This document shows, piece after piece, positions 1 to 9,064 of a stretch of 36,818 nt of DNA. Numbering within the stretch: position 1 is the stretch's first letter; the number at the start of each line of letters is the position of its first letter. The stretch comes from a virus. The notes below the pieces were generated by a model, which had not been told where the DNA came from, did no database searches, and worked only from the letters and a program-made list of their open reading frames with translations. Where the stretch lies: positions 1-36,818 of IMG/VR virus record IMGVR_UViG_3300050821_003690; one strand, 5' to 3'. Position numbers and translations under genes: made by a program.

Positions 1-36
1 TATTGATCTGAGCCGTTGGAATAGAAATAATTCCGT
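1..36. repeat. Terminal direct repeat, left copy (assembly overlap of a circle)
   Basis: Bases 1-36 are identical to bases 36783-36818. The fibre reading frame continues in phase across the joined ends, which shows that the repeat is the overlap of a circular contig. A 36-bp length is short for a packaged terminal repeat, and the repeat lies inside a gene. Confidence 0.95.
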
Positions 37-2050
37 TAGTAGATGTTCCAGTTCCTGCTTGTAAAATAAGATTACCACCAATAGAAGTTGTGCCAGAAGC
101 CGATTGAGCCGCAATGGTCATATTTGCAGCAGTTGCAGAGGCTGTAGAAACTGCCGTTTGTGCTAATCCTGGTGCTGTAGTAGCTGCTGCCCAAGTTAGA
201 ATATTACCCGAAGTAGCAATAGGTACAGCTCCCGCCCCACCTGTAATGCTAATGACAGATTGTGAGGTAGAAGTTCCAGATAAATCTCCACCAGCTGTAA
301 ATGAACCGCCGCCTCCTCCAACAGTGGCCCATGCGGCTGCTGTTCCAGAAGTTGCCACGATGGTTTGCCCGTTAGTTGGGACACCCGAAACAACAACTCC
401 ATTAATAGCAAGGACTTGCAATGTTCCAACAGCACCAGAAATTGATGCTTGAACATCTCCTAATAATGAACCCCATACACAGCCTGTATTAGTGGCATTC
501 TGCATAAAAAATTGACGACCTGTAGTTGGTACATTGAGAATTGGATTTCCATTGACCTTAGCTACCGTTTGGTTAGTAGAAGTTCCTGTTAAGTCTCCTC
601 CAGCACTAAATGAACCAGATGGAACTGCCTGCCAATTGGCTGTAGCGGAACTGGTAGCCGTGAGTACATACCCTGTCGTAGGTAATGTATTAGAGACAGT
701 TACACCACTGATATTAGTAACGGTGCTCCATGCTGCTGCAGAACTGCTGGAAGCAACTAAAGAGTTGCCTGCAACTGGAGTGCCAGAAATAATAACACCC
801 TGAATGCTTCCAACTTCTTGAAAGGTTGATGTTCCAAATAAATCTCCGCCAGCTACGAAAGTTCCAGAAGGTGCATTCTGCCAATCAGCTGCATTTACAT
901 TGGTAGCCACCAAATATTGTCCGGCAGTTGGTACACCAGAAATAGTTATGCCAGAAATATTAGTGATTTGTTCTGGTTGCCATTGACTATTGGAATGACT
1001 CCAAATTAAAGCATATCCATCTTGTGAAGTTCCTAAAGTTCCAGATTCTACATGATTACCTTGCAAACCAATAACGGTTTGAGTAGAAGCAGATCCAGAT
1101 AAATCTCCAGCAGCTGTAAAAGAAGTGTTAGCCGGTTGCAATTGTAATTGCCCAGCACTATTAACCCAAGTTAAAACATAACCATTTTGACCACTACCAT
1201 AAGTGGCCGCTTGAATTGCATTTCCTTGCAAAGCATTAACGGTGATCGTGCCTGGCACTGAGTTGGATGAGCTAACATCTCCTGTTAAACGAATCCACTC
1301 ATTAAGAGTTCCGCCTGAGTTAGCGAGAAACTCTCCACCACTGGCAGGAGTTCCAGTAATAGGAATACCTCTAATACCAACTACAGTTTGTGATGTGGAA
1401 CTTCCAGACAAATCTCCACCAGCTGTAAAAGTTCCGGAGGGCGCATTTACCCAAGTTGCTGCAGACGAAGAACTGGCCGATAATATTTGTCCGCTACTTG
1501 GAGTCCCAGAAACTGTTATTCCAGAAATAATTGTAATAGGTTGCCAAGAGGCTGCAGATGAACTGCTGGCCATTAGAACTTTATTGGCAGCTGCGCTTCC
1601 AGAAATAGCAACACCCTGAATCTTAGCTACAGTTTGGCTAATATCAGTTCCGGTTAAATCTCCACCTGCTGCGAATGAACCAGAAGTTGCTGGAATCCAC
1701 ATAGCTGCAGTTGAAGATAATGCGCTTAAAATGTAGCCATCTCCTGGTACACCAGTAATAACAACTCCTTGAATAGAATTGACTAATGGATCCGGATAAT
1801 TGCCAGAAAGATCTCCACCGGCTGGACCAGTTGGAATAACTAATTGAGTAGTTGGACTACTAACTTGTGTGATTGAAGAAATGGTAATATTCTGCAACTG
1901 ACCAAAATAGCCGGAAAATTGTCCGGTCATATCTGGCGTATTTTGAACATCCCATAGGATTAATTCCCAGCCATTAGGACCAACTCCATTAAGAAGCTGT
2001 CCTTGCATGGTATACACGATTAAGATATTAGTTGGAACTGATTGACTCAT
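1..2050 (-). CDS. Tail fibre with GGDLSG repeats (N-terminal part; gene crosses the seam)
   Basis: The start is ATG at 2050, preceded by an AAGGAAC ribosome site. The frame runs to position 1 without a stop and continues in phase at 36782 to a TGA at 36397, giving 811 residues in all. After about 65 N-terminal residues the protein is built from repeats. I count seven clear AGGDLSG/AGGDLTG-type units plus two variants (TGDVSS, LGDVQA). Each is followed by a QTVxxIxG strand and a linker rich in Ser, Ala and Thr ending in a Trp. This GGDLSG-NYPDP motif is typical of phage fibres and of trimeric beta-structured shafts. The protein probably forms a fibre shaft, with residues beyond about 680 as the receptor-binding or capping tip. 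The GH5 gene follows directly. The partner receptor cannot be inferred. Long plus-strand frames opposite this gene are shadows caused by its repetitive composition. Confidence 0.9.
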   Translation of the reverse strand, partial: MSQSVPTNILIVYTMQGQLLNGVGPNGWELILWDVQNTPDMTGQFSGYFGQLQNITISSITQVSSPTTQLVIPTGPAGGDLSGNYPDPLVNSIQGVVITGVPGDGYILSALSSTAAMWIPATSGSFAAGGDLTGTDISQTVAKIQGVAISGSAAANKVLMASSSSAASWQPITIISGITVSGTPSSGQILSASSSSAATWVNAPSGTFTAGGDLSGSSTSQTVVGIRGIPITGTPASGGEFLANSGGTLNEWIRLTGDVSSSNSVPGTITVNALQGNAIQAATYGSGQNGYVLTWVNSAGQLQLQPANTSFTAAGDLSGSASTQTVIGLQGNHVESGTLGTSQDGYALIWSHSNSQWQPEQITNISGITISGVPTAGQYLVATNVNAADWQNAPSGTFVAGGDLFGTSTFQEVGSIQGVIISGTPVAGNSLVASSSSAAAWSTVTNISGVTVSNTLPTTGYVLTATSSATANWQAVPSGSFSAGGDLTGTSTNQTVAKVNGNPILNVPTTGRQFFMQNATNTGCVWGSLLGDVQASISGAVGTLQVLAINGVVVSGVPTNGQTIVATSGTAAAWATVGGGGGSFTAGGDLSGTSTSQSVISITGGAGAVPIATSGNILTWAAATTAPGLAQTAVSTASATAANMTIAAQSASGTTSIGGNLILQAGTGTSTNGIISIPTAQIN

Positions 2051-2061
2051 ATATTTGTTCC

Positions 2062-2472
2062 TTAGTCAGATGTGAGTGGAGCGCTGCCATAGACATTGAC
2101 GGTTAAGCCTGCCACATCAGATAAAGAAACATATCTCAATCGAACATAATGAGCACCAATACCACAGATCTGCCATTGAGAATCCCAATTGCCAGTTAGT
2201 GTATTGTGAGTAATCGTTTGCTGAGTACCAGTTAGCATGGTCGCATCATCGCCACCATTGTTTGGTTGGCCATATCCAGAACCACTTTGAAATGGTGCAT
2301 TGCTTGTTTCAATCCAAGCATAACCATCTGGTGCATTGGGGCCATAAAAAACAATAGAAATGCCAAAGACAGAAGCAGATCTTTTATCGAGCCAGTTAGA
2401 GACGAAACCATTACCAGGATTTGGTAAAGTAAGTGGTGCTGGACTAACCAGCATTTCATTGGAGCTTGCCAT
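2062..2472 (-). CDS. Small virion-associated protein, unknown
   Basis: 136 residues, with ATG at 2472 behind an AAGGAAAAA ribosome site. It sits between the largest ejection-type protein and the fibre gene in the late operon, with 11 bp to the fibre start. The sequence is soluble, rich in Gly, Ser, Asn and aromatic residues, and strand-like in pattern. It has no signal peptide or membrane segment. The context suggests a tail or fibre-attachment component, or a small carbohydrate-binding beta sandwich. I do not recognise a family. Confidence 0.75.
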   Translation of the reverse strand: MASSNEMLVSPAPLTLPNPGNGFVSNWLDKRSASVFGISIVFYGPNAPDGYAWIETSNAPFQSGSGYGQPNNGGDDATMLTGTQQTITHNTLTGNWDSQWQICGIGAHYVRLRYVSLSDVAGLTVNVYGSAPLTSD

Positions 2473-2505
2473 AATATTTTTCCTTTTTCAACAACATCAA
2501 CATAG

Positions 2506-2529
2506 GAAGGTAGACACTATATCTACTTC
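2506..2529 (-). terminator. Weak intercistronic stem-loop
   Basis: GTAGA (2510-2514) pairs with TCTAC (2522-2526), and the stem extends outward past one bulged base with GAA/TTC. It lies in the 81-bp gap after the 1022-residue gene. There is no T-run on either side, so it may be an RNA processing or stabilising hairpin and not a true intrinsic terminator. Confidence 0.3.
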
Positions 2530-2553
2530 TTAATATATCATAATATTCATTGG

Positions 2554-5500
2554 TTAATGACCAGAAGAACTCTGGCTAACCGTTTTGAAAGAGTCAACAA
2601 TATTATCTTGACTCTTTGAACTCATATGTCCTTTACCTTTTCCACCAGCAGGAGATCCTCCCAATGGTGCAACGGGACCATAAGCCGATTGTAGAACTGG
2701 AACTTGATCAGTTGATTCATCAATCTTTTCACCCATCATTATCTCTAATGATAATTGATGTTGATAAGCTAAATCTGGTTTTGATTTCATGGCTTCATTA
2801 ATTAAGGCATTTCTCATCTTTTGTAAAGTGGATGGATTAGTAGCAGCCGCAATGGCAACATCACCAGCTGTAATAGTATTATTCTTAACCATATCTAATA
2901 GTTTCAATGGATCAGCAGCAATGGTTAAAGCTCTTTGATATTTGAGTTTTGTAGCAGCCGAAATATCAGGTTCATCAACATTATTGGAAAATGGATGAGC
3001 TTTGGCCATAGAAGTATCAGCCGGAATAACTGTTTGAATAACCTTCATTAATCTTAATTGGTGCTGAGTATAAGCTTCAGCTACATCTGGTAGCCCCTCT
3101 TTGATAAGTGGCTCAGTTACTTTACTAATTCTATTAGAAAAGACTTCAGGATTGTTGGTAGACTCATTGACCATAGTTCTTAATTGTTTAAGCTGTTGAT
3201 CTTGAGATAAACCCACCCCATTATTTGGAAGAAGGTCCTTCACAGCATTATCAGAGCCTACAAGAGAACTAACGGCCTTCGGAGCGTTGGAGGACACGAA
3301 AGAACTTAATAAATTGCGTGTGCGTTCAGAAATTAGGTCGTCCTGTCGCTTCATAGAGTGTAGAATGACATCAGTAGCGGGCTGTTCCGATTCGCCCAAT
3401 AGTTTCTTAAAGGCACCAGCTAATTGTTGTTTTTCTATATATTGTTTTCCTAATTTAGCACCAATAGAAAGGACTACTCCAGCAGCAGCGGGAATGTGCA
3501 AGAAATGACTTAACATAGCGACTGGTAATGCTCTATGAGAAATATGTGCTCCCAATAAATCACCAATAGTAGAGTCGGGCATTTTCTTAGCAACTTGACG
3601 ATCAATATCATCTCCAAAAGCCTTGAAGAAAGTATAGCCGGCTCTGGCCTCTTGTAAGCCCTTCATTACTTCTGGCGAACCAATTTCTTTGGCAGCAGCA
3701 TCTTCTGCCTGTTGTAAGTTCTCATTGACAATACCATAAACTCTTTTACGAGCAGTATTGATAAAGCCATTATCTTTGCTGAAATTAGTTTGTTGTCCGA
3801 TCCATTGTTTTAACTTCTGAGTATCTTCAAAAGTTCCTTTCTTAATGGTATTATCAATTTCTGCCATGATAGGTTTGATGGCTCGATTCATTTGCATTTC
3901 AGAAGGAGATGGCTTGCCACCAAATCGTTGAGCAAAATTTGATTTGAGAGAATCCAATTCTGATTGAGCTGCCTTTATTTTTTCAGCGTTATTTTCTGGA
4001 ACAGAAGTTTCTGTAGTTTCCGTAGGGACTTCTTGTTTTTCAGCTTCAGGAACAGATTTTTCACCAGATTCTTCAGCATATTCCTCATCTAAATCGATTA
4101 GGGGCTCATTACCACCTGCTTGCCATTCATGCACTTTGTCCCAATAGACTTTCATTTCTTTATCATACAATTTTTCTGATGCGAAATCTTTACGATCTGG
4201 TTCAACTGGCTCTGGCTCCGGCTCCCATTTACTTGTCGTTGCCTTAGTCTGTTCAGGCACTTTTGTTTTAACTTCTGGTATTTCAGATGTTTTGCTTAAT
4301 TCTGCAATTTCATTTTCCTTGGCAGTGATAGCGGCTTGGGCATCTGTTCTCAATTTGAGTTCAGAGTTTAATCCTTCAATATCTTGCTTAGCCTTATTGA
4401 GAGAGTCTTCAATGATAGAACGTTTGCCATCAAATGAGTCTAATTGCTTAATTGTCTTACCAATAGCAGGGCCATTATCTTGTAAGTTTTGTAATTTATC
4501 CAAAGCTATTTCTGGAGTATCTTCTGGAACAATTTTAGCTGCCTTCATAGCTGGACCAATAATATCTCTATTCTTAGCTATCTTAGCAGGAGATAATCCA
4601 AACAATTTATTTCCAATTAAGTTTTCCGCCTCTTCCTGAGTTGCACCTTGTCCAATTCCTCCTGCTGCCTCTTTAATAGCTCGAGTCCCTTTTTCAATGG
4701 CTTCTGGAGCTGCATTAATGCCCGAGAATAAACCGTGCAATCCATAATTTACCACGATACCAGTAGCTAATGCCTCGGCAGAAGCGGCAGGATCTTTATT
4801 AATTAGTCCTTTAACAACTGGCACAGTTGAATAGATGGCTCCTTCAACACCGACCTTGGCCAAGCCAGATAATTCCAAAGCTTTAGATGCGGCAGATGCA
4901 GCTTCTCCTCCAGCAGCAGCGGTGGCTACTTCTCCTCCGATTGCACCAACATCAGCAGAAATTGGATTTTCTTCTTCAGCTCTATTGAAGTTTTTTTGTA
5001 TTTGTTGTTTTTGTTCTGGAGCATTAAACTCATTGGCAATTTCAAAACCCGGAGCGTGTTTAGCTGCAAATCCCAATGCAGTATCAGCGGGTCCACCAAT
5101 AATATTTTTGATACCAGTTAATCCAACTTTTTCTGATTGTGCATCAAGAACATTTTGAGTTTGAACTTTTTCTCTTTCATCTTCAGTAGAGATTCTATAT
5201 TTTCCAGTAGATAAAGCTGCTTTGATTTTATCAGCAGGCACATCTATCATAGCTCCATCATCTCTGATAAGCGGAACATTGGCAATAGAATGTGTGCCAG
5301 ATAAAACAGCTTGAGTAGCTTCTGATTCAGGTATTTGTTCAGATTGTCCAGTCTGCAAGTTTTTAGCATGCATCATAACTGGAGCGGCTTCACCCTTCTT
5401 AGGAATAGAAACTGAATTATTGGCTTGTTCTTCAGGTGCAATTGGAACATCAGATAAAGCAGTATCTGCTGGAGCAGCTTCTGGTATATCAGAAGGCCCA

Positions 5501-5622
5501 GTCAAATCATTTTGCTGAGGAGCACTTTCTGCTAATTTATAGTTGCCAGTATCTAAGGCAGCCGAAACTTTATTATCAGGTACATCAATTACTGCACCAT
5601 CATTACGAATTAGATTAGGCAT
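2554..5622 (-). CDS. Large ejection / internal virion protein
   Basis: 1022 residues with ATG at 5622. The stop of the preceding gene is directly adjacent (TAAATG) and there is an AGGAAAA ribosome site. The N-terminus holds two copies of a short motif, at residues 1-30 (LIRNDGAVIDVP) and about 115-145 (LIRDDGAMIDVP), each followed by AALxTGxY. I associate this motif with phage internal or ejection proteins. Alanine/glycine-rich helices follow, then a Glu/Pro-rich stretch near residues 440-550, further long helices and a hydrophobic segment near residues 697-722 that could cross a membrane. No lysozyme, transglycosylase or protease motif is visible. It is the last of four late genes with ejection-protein composition, placed as P22 gp16 is after gp7 and gp20. 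The likely role is DNA injection through the cell envelope. Confidence 0.75.
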   Translation of the reverse strand: MPNLIRNDGAVIDVPDNKVSAALDTGNYKLAESAPQQNDLTGPSDIPEAAPADTALSDVPIAPEEQANNSVSIPKKGEAAPVMMHAKNLQTGQSEQIPESEATQAVLSGTHSIANVPLIRDDGAMIDVPADKIKAALSTGKYRISTEDEREKVQTQNVLDAQSEKVGLTGIKNIIGGPADTALGFAAKHAPGFEIANEFNAPEQKQQIQKNFNRAEEENPISADVGAIGGEVATAAAGGEAASAASKALELSGLAKVGVEGAIYSTVPVVKGLINKDPAASAEALATGIVVNYGLHGLFSGINAAPEAIEKGTRAIKEAAGGIGQGATQEEAENLIGNKLFGLSPAKIAKNRDIIGPAMKAAKIVPEDTPEIALDKLQNLQDNGPAIGKTIKQLDSFDGKRSIIEDSLNKAKQDIEGLNSELKLRTDAQAAITAKENEIAELSKTSEIPEVKTKVPEQTKATTSKWEPEPEPVEPDRKDFASEKLYDKEMKVYWDKVHEWQAGGNEPLIDLDEEYAEESGEKSVPEAEKQEVPTETTETSVPENNAEKIKAAQSELDSLKSNFAQRFGGKPSPSEMQMNRAIKPIMAEIDNTIKKGTFEDTQKLKQWIGQQTNFSKDNGFINTARKRVYGIVNENLQQAEDAAAKEIGSPEVMKGLQEARAGYTFFKAFGDDIDRQVAKKMPDSTIGDLLGAHISHRALPVAMLSHFLHIPAAAGVVLSIGAKLGKQYIEKQQLAGAFKKLLGESEQPATDVILHSMKRQDDLISERTRNLLSSFVSSNAPKAVSSLVGSDNAVKDLLPNNGVGLSQDQQLKQLRTMVNESTNNPEVFSNRISKVTEPLIKEGLPDVAEAYTQHQLRLMKVIQTVIPADTSMAKAHPFSNNVDEPDISAATKLKYQRALTIAADPLKLLDMVKNNTITAGDVAIAAATNPSTLQKMRNALINEAMKSKPDLAYQHQLSLEIMMGEKIDESTDQVPVLQSAYGPVAPLGGSPAGGKGKGHMSSKSQDNIVDSFKTVSQSSSGH

Positions 5623-7443
5623 TTATTTTCCTGGTGAGATAACTTTACCAAATGGATCTTTGGATGGGTCTGGAGCTGCTTGTGGTTTCTTATCAGGACG
5701 AGCCAAATTGTTATCAATCATATCTTGATGATGTTGTACTAAAAACTTATCAAGAGAATCAAACTTAGATAAAGCTTTCCCTTCTTCAGAGTTTTTCCCA
5801 AAAAGTGGAACATTAGGAAGAATTTTATGTGTTAAAGCATCTTGTGCCTGAATGCCAAGTGTATGTTTTTCCCAATCTGGAAGTTGTCCTGCAATAGTTC
5901 CTGCATCTCTCTCTGCATTTGCGTTCTCACCAGAGTTACTCACAGATGGACCTCTTTTATATCCATATTCTTCCGGAGATATTTCAGTAATTCTCTTTTT
6001 AAGAGCTTCATAAGTACCTTGATCTCCAGAGTTCCAGGCTGCTCTGGCATCTTTTACTAAACCTACTAAAGTATTATGAGCATTAGAGTGAATATCATAA
6101 GCTTTGGCTGATTCTTCATTCTTGGCCAAAGTAGGCTCTCCATCAACTTTAACAATACGCTTTCGATCTGCTTCTTCCCTTTTAGCTGAATCTTCTGGTT
6201 TGATTCTTCTACCCTGAGCATCTAAAGTTGGTTCAACTAAATTACCATTCTCATCGAGTGTTGCCTCTTGAGATGTATTCGTTGAAGCTTTAGGTGCTGG
6301 ATAAGACCAACCTCGTTTGTTAATATCAGGATCTTTATCATTATATGTAACACCAATGCTGTCCATAATAGGAGAAACTTCACTTCTATTAAATACGCCT
6401 GCTGTGTCCTTAGCAGCTTCAATGCGCATTTGATCTTCTGGTAAATCTTTGTGCAATTCAAGTTGTTTTTGATAAAACTCTCTGATTTCTTTTTGACGAG
6501 CACGTTGTAATGCAGCTTGTGCGGCAGCTTGTGCAGCTTCACTATGAGACAATGCGGCTCTTGACTGATCAATTTGTCGATCTAAATCGGCTTTTGCCCT
6601 GGCAACAACGATAGGTACCATTTTACCAGTTGTTTTATTTGCTAAAGCATCTAATTCATATTTAGTTTGTTCTGATCCTATTTTATCAGAGGCTAAATGA
6701 TAATTAGCCATAAATTTATTATGGTTTTCAACTGTATCGACAATTTTCCCAGCATCTACAGATGACTTATATAAATCTTCCATATTTTGTTTATGAGCCT
6801 CATAATTGCCTTGGATTCTCTTATTAAGATAATCCATAAAAGGATTTCCTCCTTGACCTTTGGTAGCAAATCCAGTTCCAAAACCTGAAAGAGCGCCAGC
6901 TAAAACTGCTCCCAATTTGGCTCCGCCACTTTTATCCGCCCAAAATCCTTCACTGGGATCTTTTAATGTTCCAGCTGCATCTCTAAATTTATTATGTTCT
7001 GCTTGAGCTGCAGCAATAACAGAATGACCTTCATTATCTGCTTTTTGTATGAAAGCAGCACTATCCAATTTCTTTTGCAATTGTTCGGCAGCTGCTTTTT
7101 TATTAATCTCTTCGGCTTCTTTAGCAGCATCAGAGCGAATATCGCCCTCTTGTTCTACATTAGTTTTTTCCGCATTAGCCCTATTCATCCCGCCAATTAC
7201 TTCTTGTGCTGGAGTCATTCTAATAGCATTAGGTGCAGCGCCGCCCGAAACTACTAAAGGAGAAGGTTGGGATGGCGGAGGTGGCACAGGTTGTCCACCC
7301 AATTGACCTTGTGGAGGCATTGGCATCGCTTGAGGTGGTGGCATAGGTGTATCTTGAGATACTGCTCCAGGTGGTGCCGGAGGTGTTGCAGTTGGGCCGC
7401 CCAACTGTCCATTTTGTAGATCATCATCGTCAAAAAAAGCCAT
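5623..7443 (-). CDS. Ejection / pilot-type virion protein
   Basis: 606 residues. The ATG at 7443 overlaps the preceding stop by one base (TAATG). The first 65 residues are Pro/Gln/Gly-rich and contain two GQLGG motifs. Next come a Lys/Glu/Ala helical region (about 75-155), a Gly-rich hydrophobic stretch (KLGAVLAGALSGFGTGFATK, about 175-195) and long amphipathic helices. The arrangement of an acidic helix, a glycine-rich hydrophobic patch and a coiled coil fits proteins ejected into the periplasm with the DNA. The gene lies between the S74-domain gene and the 1022-residue gene. I cannot match it to one named family. Confidence 0.7.
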   Translation of the reverse strand: MAFFDDDDLQNGQLGGPTATPPAPPGAVSQDTPMPPPQAMPMPPQGQLGGQPVPPPPSQPSPLVVSGGAAPNAIRMTPAQEVIGGMNRANAEKTNVEQEGDIRSDAAKEAEEINKKAAAEQLQKKLDSAAFIQKADNEGHSVIAAAQAEHNKFRDAAGTLKDPSEGFWADKSGGAKLGAVLAGALSGFGTGFATKGQGGNPFMDYLNKRIQGNYEAHKQNMEDLYKSSVDAGKIVDTVENHNKFMANYHLASDKIGSEQTKYELDALANKTTGKMVPIVVARAKADLDRQIDQSRAALSHSEAAQAAAQAALQRARQKEIREFYQKQLELHKDLPEDQMRIEAAKDTAGVFNRSEVSPIMDSIGVTYNDKDPDINKRGWSYPAPKASTNTSQEATLDENGNLVEPTLDAQGRRIKPEDSAKREEADRKRIVKVDGEPTLAKNEESAKAYDIHSNAHNTLVGLVKDARAAWNSGDQGTYEALKKRITEISPEEYGYKRGPSVSNSGENANAERDAGTIAGQLPDWEKHTLGIQAQDALTHKILPNVPLFGKNSEEGKALSKFDSLDKFLVQHHQDMIDNNLARPDKKPQAAPDPSKDPFGKVISPGK

Positions 7444-8084
7444 TATTTTTTGCCCTTAAACTTTGCATCCAAAGATGCGTTTACTTTTTGTTCCAATTCA
7501 TTGATTTTCTGAGAAAAGATACCCGCCATTAATGGAGCGAGTTTAGCCGTATCAATTGCCTTTCCTTTGCCAGTTTCTTTAATAACAGAAGATCCAATTT
7601 TACTTTTTTCCAAATCTTGTGCCATTACCCCAGCTTCAGTTCTGGATCCATTCATAGGATCTTTATAATCAAATGATTGTGGAGTTAATGATTTTAAGAA
7701 ATCATTAATGTCTGCATCCATTGTTTTCTTGATATTAGTTTTTAATTTTTTATCAGACATAACATCAATTGCTCCACCTTCTCCTGCATCTGCATCTGCA
7801 ACTGGCGCAGCGGCAGCTGATGATGCTGCAGCAGCACTTCCAGCCTTTTGATTTTTACCAATAGCTTGCTCAGCAGTCATTATTTGTTGAGCGCCATTAT
7901 TAGGTTGTGGTGGTGGTGCCCCACCAGTTCCACCAATTTGATTGGCCGCAGGAGTTGTCAGATTCGATAATATCTTAGCTTGATCTACTTGACTTTGTTG
8001 AGTATTATTTGCATAAACACCAGAATTAATATTCTGATTCATGACATTCTCTAACATTTGTGAAAAATTAGTTGTATCGGCCAT
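7443..8084 (-). CDS. Virion protein with C-terminal S74 / intramolecular chaperone domain
   Basis: 213 residues, ATG at 8084 behind ATAAGGAAAACATAA. Residues 1-100 are Gln/Asn/Ala-rich and low in complexity, like neighbouring ejection proteins. Residues 110-200 match the Peptidase_S74 (endosialidase chaperone) pattern: SDKKLKTNI at 110-118, then a SFDYKD strand, GVMAQDLE (152-159) and a C-terminal heptad helix. In the family, self-cleavage uses a Ser and a Lys five residues later, and both are present here as Ser110 and Lys115. S74 domains normally cap fibres and spikes. Here the domain sits in the ejection cluster of a short protein, which is unusual. Cleavage before Ser110 would release a piece of about 104 residues. 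The fold assignment is fairly secure, but activity is inference. Confidence 0.8.
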   Translation of the reverse strand: MADTTNFSQMLENVMNQNINSGVYANNTQQSQVDQAKILSNLTTPAANQIGGTGGAPPPQPNNGAQQIMTAEQAIGKNQKAGSAAAASSAAAAPVADADAGEGGAIDVMSDKKLKTNIKKTMDADINDFLKSLTPQSFDYKDPMNGSRTEAGVMAQDLEKSKIGSSVIKETGKGKAIDTAKLAPLMAGIFSQKINELEQKVNASLDAKFKGKK

Positions 8085-8095
8085 TTATGTTTTCC

Positions 8096-9064
8096 TTATA
8101 GTAAAGCTAAGGCTCCCATAGCCGCCCCAGCTCCGCCCATTAGAGAACTCATAGCTCCTTGATTAGCTTCTCCAGCTGCAGTATAAGCATTATTCTGAAT
8201 TTGTTCTTGTCCTAATTGAGTTTGTGCATTTTCATTTTGAGCTGCAATTTGACCTTGTTGTTGTGCCAAATTTTGAGTACCCAATGTATTCATCAAATTT
8301 GTATTAGCAGCTAAGTTATTTTGTTGATTGCCCATTCCAACTTGATTTGCTTGAGAAGCATTGCTTGCATTAACACCAGCTTGCAACTGTTGTTCATTCA
8401 ATCCTTGACCCGCTATATTGGTTGCTAATCCTGATTGTGCCCCCATAGCAGCAAGTTCCTCTTGTGTCTTACCAGCAACCGTATTTTGAGCTACTTGATT
8501 TGCTCCTGTTGCTTGTGCATTACGAGCAGCTAATTGAGCAGCTGCTGGATTACCAGAACCACGAGCAGATCCCAACATACTTTCTGCCGAAGACAAATTA
8601 GCAGCACCTTGTTGTTGAGCCGCTACAGTTGCAGCAGATGGCCCTTGACCAGCTGCCATCTTACCATACTGATTAGCCATAGCTTGCTCTTGGGACAATC
8701 CACTATTCAATGTAGCTTGACTACCATATCCTGCTTGGGCCGGAGTAACTTGACCTGTAGTATTGCCAAGATAATGATTGAGTTGATTTCCTAATTGAGT
8801 TGATGCTTGTGCTCCGATTGGATTATTATATGCACTGGCATTAATATTGATAGCGCCAGGAGTATACATACCTGTTCCTAACCAAGATGGTTCATTATTT
8901 CCATTACCAGTAGTATTAGCAAAATTACCAGAAGGAGGTTGTGATCCAGGTTGAATAGGCACAGGAGTCTCTCCAAGAAACGTTGCACCATTCATAATAT
9001 TTGTGCCTGAACCAGGAGGTGGTGGAGGTGTTTGATCACCCAGTTGTGTAGTATTATATGGCAT
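8096..9064 (-). CDS. Ala/Gln/Asn-rich ejection-type protein
   Basis: 322 residues from ATG at 9064, which overlaps the hub stop as TAATG. A longer frame upstream would run into the hub gene and lacks support. The N-terminus has a Pro/Gly run. From residue 100 on the protein is almost only Ala, Gln, Asn, Gly and Ser in long helices, and it ends with a glycine/alanine hydrophobic tail (GGAGAAMGALALL). This composition is typical of short-tailed phage ejection proteins such as P22 gp7 and gp20. Its position directly after the gp10-like hub also fits. The exact counterpart cannot be named. Confidence 0.7.
   Translation of the reverse strand: MPYNTTQLGDQTPPPPPGSGTNIMNGATFLGETPVPIQPGSQPPSGNFANTTGNGNNEPSWLGTGMYTPGAININASAYNNPIGAQASTQLGNQLNHYLGNTTGQVTPAQAGYGSQATLNSGLSQEQAMANQYGKMAAGQGPSAATVAAQQQGAANLSSAESMLGSARGSGNPAAAQLAARNAQATGANQVAQNTVAGKTQEELAAMGAQSGLATNIAGQGLNEQQLQAGVNASNASQANQVGMGNQQNNLAANTNLMNTLGTQNLAQQQGQIAAQNENAQTQLGQEQIQNNAYTAAGEANQGAMSSLMGGAGAAMGALALL

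Noticed and set aside
1-36. True packaged direct terminal repeat
   Set aside because: 36 bp is too short for typical phage terminal repeats and lies inside a gene. An assembler overlap explains it.
114-1619. Plus-strand frames opposite the fibre (for example 114-452, 534-803 and 1242-1619)
   Set aside because: They mirror the repetitive codons of the real minus-strand fibre and have no ribosome sites or family features. The minus strand is open through the whole stretch.
1-2050. CRISPR-like or VNTR array in the fibre gene
   Set aside because: The units are protein-level repeats with variable DNA and length and no constant repeat/spacer structure.
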